Source of the DNA: Deltaproteobacteria bacterium | GTDB taxonomy: Bacteria; Desulfobacterota; Desulfobacteria; Desulfobacterales; Desulfosarcinaceae | Length of the DNA stretch: 36,720 nucleotides | Direction of reading: 5' to 3' | Assembly (NCBI GenBank): GCA_021819735.1 | Contig: JAKAFO010000007.1 | Span: 1 to 36,720, forward strand | Shown here: positions 17,722 to 26,343 of the stretch, piece by piece | Position numbering within the stretch: position 1 is the first letter of the stretch | Layout of the letters: each line of letters begins with the position of its first letter | The notes under the pieces: model-generated | Seen by the model: the letters and a program-made list of their open reading frames with translations, nothing else | Databases searched by the model: none | What the model was told of the DNA's origin: nothing | Program-made: the position numbers and the translations under genes

Positions 17722-19278
17722 ATGCTGCGCGTTTTTCAAAACGATCTCCTCAAGGCGAAGCATTTCGTGGTGACCCTGGAGCTGGTGCCCGGCCGGGAGC
17801 ATCTGGGCCGCGCCCTGGACGCGGTCATGGGCATCTCCCGGGAGGCCTTCGCCGACGGCCGGGTCTCGGCGGTGTCGATCACCGACAATCCGGGCGGCAA
17901 TCCCTCGTTGAGCCCGGATGTGATCGGCCACGACATTTTCAATATGGGCATGGATACCATCGTGCATTTCACCTGCCGGGACATGAACCGCGTGGGCATG
18001 GAGAGCCGTGCGCTGCAACTGGCGCGCATGGGCATGAAGAATATCCTGGCCCTCAACGGCGATTACTCCGGCCAGGGTTTCGGCGGGCAGGGGGCACCGG
18101 TGTTCGATCTGGATTCGGTGCAGTTGCAGATCATGCTGGGCATGCTCAGCGAGCGGCTGCAAGCGGCCGGCGATCCGGATTGCTTCTTCGCGGGTTGCGC
18201 CGTGTCGCCCTTCAAGCGCACCGAGGCCGAATGCTTTGCCCAGTATGCCAAGTTGTGCCGCAAGGTCGCGGCCGGCGCCCAGTTCATCGTCACCCAACTG
18301 GGCTATGACGCCCGCAAGTTCCAGGAGCTGATCCGGGTCATGCGGCACCTGTGCATCCAGGTGCCGGTGCTGGGATCGGTCTATCTGCTCAATCCCAGGG
18401 TAGCGGCCATCATGAACCAAGGCAAGGTGCCGGGCGCCGTGGTGACCGACGCGCTGCTGGCGCGCGTCCAGCAAGAGTGGCGCGACAAAAACGAGGGCCG
18501 GCGCCTGGCCATCGAACGCGCCGCCCGCCTGGCGGCGGTGCTCAAGGGGCTGGGTTACAAAGGCATCCACATCGGCGGCATCCACCAACGCTATGAGGTC
18601 GTGGGCCGGATTCTCGACCGTCTGGCCCAAATCGAAGGCGAATGGGAATCGTTTTTGGAAGAATTTGACTTTCCCCAAGCGGGCGGATTTTATGCATTCG
18701 CGTCCCGGGCCGGCGATGCGAGCGATGCGCCCGGTTTCGGTGCCGGACCCCCGCGGGTCCATCAGCGCGAACGGCTGCTGTACGCTTCCCTCAGCCGCGC
18801 CCACGACCTTTTTTTCAACCAGGACCACCCGCTGGCCCCCTGGTTCCGGCGTCTGGCCGAGCACCTGGACGGCAACCTGGGCCGCAAGCTGCTCACCGAC
18901 CTGGTGGAGGACCCGGCCAAGCAATTCATGCTGGAGTGCCAGAAGTGCGGCGATTGCGCCATTCAACACGTGGCCTTTCTCTGTCCCGAGTCCCAGTGCC
19001 CCAAGCACATTCGCAACGGTGCCTGCGGCGGCAGCCTCAACGGCCGTTGCGAGGTGCATCCGGAGCGCTACTGCATCTGGTTTCGGGCCTACAAACGGCT
19101 GAGCGGCGTCGGCCGCATCCAGGAATTGATTCGCGGCTGCGTGCCGCCGCGCATGTGGGAGTTGAACCAGAGCTCTTCCTGGCTCAATTTCCACCTGGGC
19201 CGAGACCATCAGAGCGCCTCCAACGAAATCGCCCTGCGCTGCCGGGCCGGGAGTTGCCGGCTGCAAGCCATCGATTGA
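17722..19278 (+). CDS. Methylenetetrahydrofolate reductase family protein with fused C-terminal Cys-rich MTHFR_C domain
   Basis: FVVTLELVPGR...VSITDNPGGNPSLSPDVIG...HFTCRDMNRVGMESRALQLARMGMKNILALNGDY; C-terminal CQKCGDCAIQHVAFLCPESQCPKHIRNGACGGSLNGRCEVHPERYCIW. Confidence 0.88.
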   Translation: MLRVFQNDLLKAKHFVVTLELVPGREHLGRALDAVMGISREAFADGRVSAVSITDNPGGNPSLSPDVIGHDIFNMGMDTIVHFTCRDMNRVGMESRALQLARMGMKNILALNGDYSGQGFGGQGAPVFDLDSVQLQIMLGMLSERLQAAGDPDCFFAGCAVSPFKRTEAECFAQYAKLCRKVAAGAQFIVTQLGYDARKFQELIRVMRHLCIQVPVLGSVYLLNPRVAAIMNQGKVPGAVVTDALLARVQQEWRDKNEGRRLAIERAARLAAVLKGLGYKGIHIGGIHQRYEVVGRILDRLAQIEGEWESFLEEFDFPQAGGFYAFASRAGDASDAPGFGAGPPRVHQRERLLYASLSRAHDLFFNQDHPLAPWFRRLAEHLDGNLGRKLLTDLVEDPAKQFMLECQKCGDCAIQHVAFLCPESQCPKHIRNGACGGSLNGRCEVHPERYCIWFRAYKRLSGVGRIQELIRGCVPPRMWELNQSSSWLNFHLGRDHQSASNEIALRCRAGSCRLQAID

Positions 19279-19345
19279 CACCCTCGGAGGCCACCACTAT
19301 AGTGCGGCCCTTGTTCGACAAGAACCATTTACCCTGAAGGGCCCT

Positions 19346-20659
19346 ATGTCGCATTCCTCCCCTAACTCCCCGCCGCCGCTGTCCGCCGCCTGGTTCGTCT
19401 GGGGACTGGGGGCGCTCTTTTACCTCATGGCCATGTTTCATCGCGTGGCGCCGGCGGTCATGACCGAGGCCCTGATGCGGGAGTTTCATCTGGGAGCCGG
19501 GGCCCTGGGCAGCCTGGCGGCCTTTTACTTTTACAGCTATGTGGCCATGCAGGTGCCCACCGGCGTATTGACCGATAGTTTGGGGCCGCGCCGCCTGCTG
19601 GGCGCCGGCGCCCTGGTGGCGGTCATGGGCACGATCCTGTTCGCCCTGGCGCCCACCTTCTTCTGGGCCGCGGCCGGACGGCTGCTCATCGGCGGTTCGG
19701 TGGCCGTGGCCTTCGTCTCGTTGCTCAAGCTGGCCACCCAATGGTTTCCCCCCCGTTTTTACGCCATGGTTTCGGGCATGGCCGTGCTGTGCGGCATCGG
19801 CGGTGCGGTCTTTGCCGGCACGCCGCTGCGGCTGCTCATGGACCGCTTCGGCTGGCGCAGCGTGCTGCTCATCGTGGCGGCGGCCACCTTGGCGGTGGGC
19901 GCGGCCATCTGGATCTGGGTGCGCGATTTCCCCCATGAAAAAGGCTATGGCGACTGGCTGCCGCGCTCCGGAGGAAATGCGCGCGTGTCCTTCAAGAGCA
20001 TCACCGCCGGCATCCTGGAAGTGTACCGTTATCGCAACACGGTGCTGATGATGGCGATCCCCGGTGCCATGACCGGCAGCATGCTCACCTTCGCCGGGCT
20101 CTGGGGCGTGCCCTATCTCTCCACGCACCATGGTTTGCCGGCCGCCCGGGCCGCCCTGGTAACTTCGGCCATGATGGTCTCGCTGGCGCTGGGCAGCCCG
20201 TTCTTCGGCTGGCTCTCCGACCGCCTGGGCCGCCGCAAACCGCTTTATATCCTCGGCTGCGGCCTGACCCTGACCGGCTGGACCGCGGCCTTCTATATCC
20301 CCGGGCTTCCCCTTCCGCTCCTGGTGGCCCTGCTGATCGTCACCGCCTTCTGCTCCAGCGTCATGATCGTCACCTTTTCGATCGCCAAGGAGTCGGTGCC
20401 CGAACGCCTGTCCGGCACCATCTCGGGCGTGACCAACATGGGGGTGATGGTCGGTCCCATGGTGCTGCAGCCGGCCGTGGGCTGGATGCTCGACCTGAAA
20501 TGGGAGGGCCAGACGGCCGATGGCGTGCGCCTTTACGGCACGGCGGCCTATCAGGCCGGCTTCGGTCTGATGCTGGCCTGGATGGCCGTGGCCCTGGTGC
20601 TGCTTTTTTTCGTGCGCGAGACCCATTGCCGCCAACTGGTGGAAAAGGATGAACGATGA
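19346..20659 (+). CDS. MFS transporter
   Basis: Twelve-TM pattern; GVLTDSLGPRRLLGAGALVAVMGT, GWLSDRLGRRKPLY motifs. Confidence 0.92.
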   Translation: MSHSSPNSPPPLSAAWFVWGLGALFYLMAMFHRVAPAVMTEALMREFHLGAGALGSLAAFYFYSYVAMQVPTGVLTDSLGPRRLLGAGALVAVMGTILFALAPTFFWAAAGRLLIGGSVAVAFVSLLKLATQWFPPRFYAMVSGMAVLCGIGGAVFAGTPLRLLMDRFGWRSVLLIVAAATLAVGAAIWIWVRDFPHEKGYGDWLPRSGGNARVSFKSITAGILEVYRYRNTVLMMAIPGAMTGSMLTFAGLWGVPYLSTHHGLPAARAALVTSAMMVSLALGSPFFGWLSDRLGRRKPLYILGCGLTLTGWTAAFYIPGLPLPLLVALLIVTAFCSSVMIVTFSIAKESVPERLSGTISGVTNMGVMVGPMVLQPAVGWMLDLKWEGQTADGVRLYGTAAYQAGFGLMLAWMAVALVLLFFVRETHCRQLVEKDER

Positions 20660-22173
20660 TCGTTCTGATCCATCCGCCGGTGGTCAAGCCCAGCGAGCCG
20701 CCGGCCGGCATCGCCCGCCTGGCCGGGGCGCTGCGCGACCATGAGGTGGCCTGCACGCTCGTCGATGCCAACCTGGAGGGGCTTTGCTATCTGCTGGCCC
20801 GCGTCCAGCCTGCGGCCGACACCTGGTCCCAACGGGCCCATCGCCACCTGGACCGTCATCTCAAAAGCCTGCGCGCTTCCGAACTTTATGTCCGGCCCGA
20901 TGCCTACCGCCGGGCCGTGGCCGATGTAGAACGGCTGCTGGGGCAATGCGGGCCGGAGGGCGTTCGCCCGGGCCTGGCCGACTATCGCGATGGGCGTTGG
21001 TCCCCTGTGCGCAGCGCCGATTTGCGGGCGGCGGCGCACCAGCCCGAGCGCAATCCGTTCTACAGCTATTACATGGAAGGGTTGTTGCCGCGCCTGGCGG
21101 CCGTGTGCCCCTCGGTGGTGGGCATCTCCATCAACTATCTCTCCCAGGCGTTGTGCGCTTTTGCCCTGATCGGCGTGCTCAGGCGCGCGCGTCCGGGCCT
21201 CAAAATCATGCTGGGCGGAGGCTTGATCACCTCCTGGATGCAGCGGCCCGGGCGCATCGATAGCCTGGCCGATCTGGTGGATCAGGTGGCGGCCGGGCCG
21301 GGCGAAGAGCCCCTGCTCCAGGCCGCGGGCCGACACCTCAACCATGGGGATGGTGCCCCGGATTACAGTCAATTGCGCGCGCTGCCCTACCTGAGCCCCG
21401 GCTTCATTCTGCCCTTCAGCGCCTCGGCCGGTTGCTGGTGGCGGCGCTGCGCCTTTTGCCCCGAACGGGCCGAACGACGGCCCTTTCAGCCGCTGCCCCA
21501 TCGGCGGGCCGCCGCCCAGTTGCGCCAACTCACCGAACAGACCCGACCGGTGCTGATCCACCTGCTGGACAACGCCCTGTCGCCGGGCCTGCTCCAGGCC
21601 TTGTGCTGCCAACCGCCGGGCGCGCCCTGGTACGGATTCGTGCGCATCGCGCCGCCCCTGGACGACGCCGACTTTTGCATGCGTCTGGCCACAGCCGGCT
21701 GCGTGATGCTCAAGATCGGCCTGGAATCGGGCAATCAGGCCGTGCTGGATCGTCTGGACAAGGGCGTGCGCCTGGAGATGGCTGCCCGGGTGCTGGCCAA
21801 CCTGCGCCGGGCCGGCATTGCCGCTTACGTCTACCTGTTGTTCGGCACGCCGGCCGAGGACGAAGCCGCGGCCCGGGACACCCTGGCTTTCGTGGCCGAG
21901 CATGCCGCAACCATCGGCTTTTTGAACCTGGCCATTTTCAATCTGCCATTGGGCAGTCCCGATGCGGCAGGGTTGGCGCTGAGGGATTTTTACGACGGCG
22001 ACCTGGCCCTCTACCGCGATTTTGAGCATCCATCGGGGTGGGATCGGGCCAAGGTGCGGCGCTTCGTGGAGCGCGTTTTTAAGAAACACCCCCTGGTACA
22101 GCCCATCGTGCGCCGGGACCCGCCGCTTTTTACATCCAACCATGCGGCTTTTTTTATCGCTCCTGTTCGGTGA
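20656..22173 (+). CDS. Radical SAM protein with N-terminal B12-binding-like domain
   Basis: MIVLIHPPVVKPSEPPAGIARLAGALRDHEVACTLVDANL; SASAGCWWRRCAFCPERAERR cluster motif; LKIGLESGNQAVLDRLDKGV; YVYLLFGTPAEDE. ATGA overlap with the MFS gene. Confidence 0.87.
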   Translation: MIVLIHPPVVKPSEPPAGIARLAGALRDHEVACTLVDANLEGLCYLLARVQPAADTWSQRAHRHLDRHLKSLRASELYVRPDAYRRAVADVERLLGQCGPEGVRPGLADYRDGRWSPVRSADLRAAAHQPERNPFYSYYMEGLLPRLAAVCPSVVGISINYLSQALCAFALIGVLRRARPGLKIMLGGGLITSWMQRPGRIDSLADLVDQVAAGPGEEPLLQAAGRHLNHGDGAPDYSQLRALPYLSPGFILPFSASAGCWWRRCAFCPERAERRPFQPLPHRRAAAQLRQLTEQTRPVLIHLLDNALSPGLLQALCCQPPGAPWYGFVRIAPPLDDADFCMRLATAGCVMLKIGLESGNQAVLDRLDKGVRLEMAARVLANLRRAGIAAYVYLLFGTPAEDEAAARDTLAFVAEHAATIGFLNLAIFNLPLGSPDAAGLALRDFYDGDLALYRDFEHPSGWDRAKVRRFVERVFKKHPLVQPIVRRDPPLFTSNHAAFFIAPVR

Positions 22174-22321
22174 ACTTTTACGGCGCGTTGATTTGTCCCG
22201 GCAATTATAGTAGCCTTCCGGCCGAGTTTCAGGATTATCCAACGCCAATTTCAGCCTGAATTAGTCGATCGGCCGGGTTAATTCCGGGTGATCGCCTTTT
22301 AGCGTCGCAAAGAACGAGGAT

Positions 22322-23806
22322 ATGGACCCCAGATACGGAATCACCGGGAAATTATTGATTTGGTTCTTGTTTGTGGTGGCCATTTTTTACGGCACCATCC
22401 TGATGCTCTACATGAACTTTCAGGAGGTGGTGCACATCTCCGAGCGCATCGTCAGCCGCAATTACGCCATATCCGACTATTCCAAGCGCCTCCTGGAAAA
22501 TCTGATCAGCATGGAGGAGAACGAGAAAAAGTACCATCTGCTCCAAAAGGAAGATTACCTCAACTTTTTTGCCGAGGCCCGCACCGAATTCGAGGCCGGC
22601 CTGGCCAAGGTGCTGGCCCTGGGCGCCCAGGGCGAGTCGCTTTCAGCCAACTGGCAGGAGGTCTACGACGCCTACCAACAGTACTCGGCTCCCCCCAGCG
22701 GACAGGGTGTCGATGGACAAAACCTGCCGCTGGAGATGATCTGGATACCCGAAAAGGTGATCAACGATTGGATTTCCAGAATCACCCAGGCCCGGTTCGA
22801 AAATCAATCGGAGGTGGAAAGCGCCACCCGCGAGCTCAACCATTTGGGCATTCAGTCCGTGCACAACGCCCTGATCGGATTGGGCGTCTCCAGTCTGGTG
22901 GGGTTGCTGGGCGTCGTCTTTCTGGCCTACTCGATCATCCGGCCGCTCAAGGAGCTCATGCGCGGTATCCGTTCGATCTCCAAGGACCGCCAGAGCGAAC
23001 CCCTTAAAATCCATGCCAAAGACGAGCTGGGGGAGCTGGCCACGGCCTTTAACGAGATGGCGGCCCGCCTCAAGCATGAAGAGCAGATGCGTTCGGATTT
23101 CATCTCCATGCTCAGCCATGAAATCCGCACGCCGTTGACCTCCATCCGCGAATCGGTGAACATGATCGAGGAAGAGGTCATGGGGCCCATCAACCCGCGG
23201 CAACATAAGTTCCTGGAAATCGCCGGGAGTGAAATCGGCCGGATCTGCGACTTGCTCAATCATCTCATGCAGGCTTCGCGTTTGGAACCGGGCGCCTTGA
23301 AATTGCACCACGAGCCGGTGGATACCTATGCGCTGGTGGCCACCTGCATCGCCAGCTTGAGGCCCACGGCCGAGGCCAAGCGCGTGCAGATCACCTCGGA
23401 GATCATGCCCGAAACTCCGGACGTGCTCGGTGATGCCCAATACCTGCGGCAGGTTTTTCTCAATCTGATCGGCAATGCCGTAAAGTTTTCCGACGCCCAG
23501 GCCAGGATTTGGGTGCGGGTGGGGACGCTCGACAAGCGCAACCGTCTGACCTTCAGCATCGTGGATACCGGACCGGGTATCCTCGAAGAGGATCTGGATA
23601 AGCTGTTCAATAAATTTTACCGGGGCACCGCGGTCCGGGAGCACCTGGACGGCGTCGGGTTGGGATTGAGCATCACCAAGAACATCGTCGAGGCCCACGG
23701 CGGCACCATCTGGGTGGAAAGTCAGGTGGGCAAAGGCACGACCTTTAGTTTTACCTTGCCCGCGGTCCAGCCCAACGCAGCATCCGGGCAAAGAAAATCC
23801 CGCTGA
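22322..23806 (+). CDS. HAMP-containing sensor histidine kinase (GlrK/QseE-like by context)
   Basis: Two TM helices, HAMP, MLSHEIRTPLTSIRESVNMI H-box, LIGNAVKFSD N-box, DTGPGILEEDLDKLF, GVGLGLSITKNIVEAHGG. Confidence 0.93.
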   Translation: MDPRYGITGKLLIWFLFVVAIFYGTILMLYMNFQEVVHISERIVSRNYAISDYSKRLLENLISMEENEKKYHLLQKEDYLNFFAEARTEFEAGLAKVLALGAQGESLSANWQEVYDAYQQYSAPPSGQGVDGQNLPLEMIWIPEKVINDWISRITQARFENQSEVESATRELNHLGIQSVHNALIGLGVSSLVGLLGVVFLAYSIIRPLKELMRGIRSISKDRQSEPLKIHAKDELGELATAFNEMAARLKHEEQMRSDFISMLSHEIRTPLTSIRESVNMIEEEVMGPINPRQHKFLEIAGSEIGRICDLLNHLMQASRLEPGALKLHHEPVDTYALVATCIASLRPTAEAKRVQITSEIMPETPDVLGDAQYLRQVFLNLIGNAVKFSDAQARIWVRVGTLDKRNRLTFSIVDTGPGILEEDLDKLFNKFYRGTAVREHLDGVGLGLSITKNIVEAHGGTIWVESQVGKGTTFSFTLPAVQPNAASGQRKSR

Positions 23807-24018
23807 TGGACAGGATGGCGGAAGCGGCCCCGGGGGTTAGCTATTGCGCAGCGAACGACACATGGTATACAAAAGGCGAGCTTTCGCCGCACCGGCGGCA
23901 TTGCCCGGACAATCAGTGGAGCGCTTGTGCCTGTATATAATAGGTATATGATCGCCTGGACAGATAATGCCCTCAACGATGCTAACTTGAAACCCAAATG
24001 CCGCTGCTAAGAGTGATA

Positions 24019-24711
24019 ATGCCCAAGAAAAATGCCCAAGCCGGACGAATCCGCCAGTGCGCCGCATGGGTGCTGATCGGTTTGAGCGTGTTGGTCGTCA
24101 TGGGCTGCAATTTGCGCGCATTGACCGGCCCGAACACCATGGAACCGGGGCTGGCGCCCGCGGAATTCAAAAAATACGGGGAGGCCGTCAACGCTTACAA
24201 AGCCAAGGCTTACGATCAATCCGCCCAGAAGTTCACCACCCTTCGGGAGCAGACGGCCGATCCGGTCATGGCCCGCATGGCACTCTATGGCTTGGCGTGC
24301 ACCCGTTTGATGCAAGCCAATACCCCCCAGGAGTATCAGCAGGCCATCGCTCTTTGGGAGGCCTGGGTGCAGAGCGCCCCCAAGAAAAAGCCGGAATATG
24401 AAGACCCGGCATTGCTGGCGCCCCTTTTGGCCGAAAAAATGCTTTTTTCGCATATCCCGCTGGATAAGGACGGCCTTGCGTCCAATGCGGTCGAGCCGTT
24501 TGTCCCTCAATGGCTCTTGGTGCGGTCCAATCAGGAGCTGCAGCGGGTCAAGAGCCAGGTGTCGGCGGCTGAGCAAAACCTTGATGCTCGGGATAAAAAG
24601 ATAAAAAGCCTTGAAAAAGAGATCGAACGGCTCAACGAACAAATCAAGGCCTTCGAATCCATAGATCAGAAGATCCAGAAGAAAAAAAACGCGATCCCCT
24701 CCGCCGATTGA
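24019..24711 (+). CDS. Lipoprotein (QseG-like by gene order), with C-terminal coiled coil
   Basis: Signal/lipobox VLVVMGCNL; C-terminal heptads QVSAAEQNLDARDKKIKSLEKEIERLNEQIKAF; between a histidine kinase and a sigma54 response regulator. Confidence 0.75.
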   Translation: MPKKNAQAGRIRQCAAWVLIGLSVLVVMGCNLRALTGPNTMEPGLAPAEFKKYGEAVNAYKAKAYDQSAQKFTTLREQTADPVMARMALYGLACTRLMQANTPQEYQQAIALWEAWVQSAPKKKPEYEDPALLAPLLAEKMLFSHIPLDKDGLASNAVEPFVPQWLLVRSNQELQRVKSQVSAAEQNLDARDKKIKSLEKEIERLNEQIKAFESIDQKIQKKKNAIPSAD

Positions 24712-24810
24712 TGCGCCATACCCCTTCATGGGGCACGACCGCGCAGCGCGACAACGGCTTTGAGCCGGCGCGCCAAGGGCATGCTATATAAGATTTAAGG
24801 GTGGTTGAAT

Positions 24811-26193
24811 ATGACAAACCCAGTCGCAGATAATTGTACGATCTTGATTGTGGACGACGATCCCAATGTATTGCAAGTGCTCGAAGCGCGGTTGCAGGCG
24901 TCCGGCTTCACCATTCATAAGGCCGAAAATGGACAGGATGCCCTGCGCATTCTCAAGGATGCCAAAATCGATCTGATGATATCGGACATGAAAATGCCCG
25001 GCATGAGCGGCATGGAGGTGCTGACCAAGGCCCGCAGCCTCCATCCCGGTTTGCCGATCATTTTTCTCACGGCCTATGGCTCGATCCCGGATGCGGTCAA
25101 AGCGGTCAGAGCCGGCGCAGTGGATTATCTGGCCAAGCCTTTCGATGGGCGTGAGCTGGTTTTCAAGCTGCGCAAGGTACTCGAAGACAACCCGCGTTTC
25201 GCGGCGGTCAGCAACGACGGCGATGCAATGCTCGCCGACATGGAAAATGCCGTCAGTCCCAAGATGAAAGAGCTATACGGACTGGTACGCAAGGTCGCCC
25301 AGAGCGACGTCAACGTGCTCATCCTGGGGGAAAGCGGTGTGGGCAAGGAGCGCATCGCCCGCCTGATTCACCGCTTGAGCGCCAGGGCCAAACAACCGTT
25401 CGTGGTGGTCGATTGCGGCAGCACCCCGGCCGGATTGCTGGAGAGCGAATTGTTCGGCCATGTGCGCGGCGCCTTTACGCATGCCGTCAACGACAAACGC
25501 GGGCTGATCGACACGGCCGACAAGGGCACCCTCTTTCTGGACGAGATCGGCAACATTTCCATGGAGATGCAGGTGCGCCTGCTGCGCTTCCTGGAGGACC
25601 GCAAGATCCGCCGCATCGGCGACCTGAAAGAGAATGCGGTGGATTGCCGCGTGCTGGCGGCCACCAACTCGGATCTGGTGGAAGAGATCAAGAACGGCCG
25701 TTTCCGCGAAGATCTCTACTACCGTCTGCGCGTGGTGACCTTGCAGGTCCCGCGCCTGCGCGACCGCAAAGAGGACATCCCCATCCTGGCCCAGCTCTTC
25801 GTGCAATCCTATGCGCGCCAGAACGGGACGCGGCCGGCCAAATTGCCGCCGGAAACCATCGATTACCTGCGCGCTTACCCCTGGCCCGGCAACGTGCGCG
25901 AACTGAAGAACGCCATCGAGGCCGGCATCGTCATGTGTCATGGCAACGTACTGCACCCGCAAGACATGCATCTTTCCGGACTTCCCAACATGGCATTGAC
26001 AGCGGAAGCCGAAACCGCATCCGACTCCTTCTCGTTGGAAGACAACGAGCGCGGCGCCATTGTTCGGGCCCTCAAGCAGGCCGGCGGTGTCCAGAAAGAG
26101 GCTGCCAAACTGTTGGGCATCAGCCGCCGGGCCATCCATTACAAGATCAAGAAATACGAAATCGACTCCGCCGCCCTGCGCGGAAAGAATTGA
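24811..26193 (+). CDS. Sigma54-dependent response regulator (NtrC family, GlrR/QseF-like by context)
   Basis: Receiver ILIVDDDPNVLQVLEARL...LMISDMKMPGMSG; AAA+ LGESGVGKERIARLIH, ESELFGHVRGAFTHAVNDKRGLID, GTLFLDEIGN; Fis-type HTH QKEAAKLLGISRRAIHYKIKKY. Confidence 0.95.
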   Translation: MTNPVADNCTILIVDDDPNVLQVLEARLQASGFTIHKAENGQDALRILKDAKIDLMISDMKMPGMSGMEVLTKARSLHPGLPIIFLTAYGSIPDAVKAVRAGAVDYLAKPFDGRELVFKLRKVLEDNPRFAAVSNDGDAMLADMENAVSPKMKELYGLVRKVAQSDVNVLILGESGVGKERIARLIHRLSARAKQPFVVVDCGSTPAGLLESELFGHVRGAFTHAVNDKRGLIDTADKGTLFLDEIGNISMEMQVRLLRFLEDRKIRRIGDLKENAVDCRVLAATNSDLVEEIKNGRFREDLYYRLRVVTLQVPRLRDRKEDIPILAQLFVQSYARQNGTRPAKLPPETIDYLRAYPWPGNVRELKNAIEAGIVMCHGNVLHPQDMHLSGLPNMALTAEAETASDSFSLEDNERGAIVRALKQAGGVQKEAAKLLGISRRAIHYKIKKYEIDSAALRGKN

Positions 26194-26198
26194 CGGCC

Positions 26199-26336
26199 AT
26201 GAAAGAAATACTCATCATCGTCGCCGTGTTGGCCGTATGGTATTTATTACAGGCCTTCATCCTGCCGAAAATGGGCGTATCCACCTGAATGCGGGATGCA
26301 TGCCGGTCGGCACGCAAAGCAAAGAAGAACGACTAA
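26199..26336 (+). CDS. Candidate small membrane selenoprotein (45 aa, Sec30 encoded by TGA 26286-26288)
   Basis: MKEILIIVAVLAVWYLLQAFILPKMGVST-U-MRDACRSARKAKKND*. Starts 5 nt after the regulator stop codon; readthrough ends at TAA 26334-26336, 7 nt before the convergent tetR stop. SECIS-like hairpin directly follows the TGA. Confidence 0.68.
26286..26321 (+). promoter_or_regulatory. Putative bSECIS hairpin
   Basis: UGA-A-UGC-GGGAU-GCAUGCC-[GGUC]-GGCACGC-AAA-GCA: 7-bp upper stem with one A.C mismatch, GGUC apical loop 16 nt after the UGA, UGC/GCA lower pairing. Confidence 0.65.
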
Positions 26337-26343
26337 CTTAGGG

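Noticed and set aside
17683-19281. 532-aa minus-strand ORF antisense to the MTHFR gene
   Set aside because: Low-complexity His/Gln/Gly/Ala-rich translation typical of the antisense frame of a GC-rich gene; the plus strand has clear homology.
19184-20635. 483-aa minus-strand ORF antisense to the MFS gene
   Set aside because: His/Gln/Gly-rich antisense artefact; no domain and no RBS logic.
20551-22248. 565-aa minus-strand ORF antisense to the radical SAM gene
   Set aside because: Antisense artefact; the sense strand has radical SAM motifs and translational coupling.
24720-24800. sigma54 promoter upstream of the response regulator (ggggcacgaccgcgca)
   Set aside because: Partial match to TGGCACG-N4-TTGC but the -12 element is not conserved.
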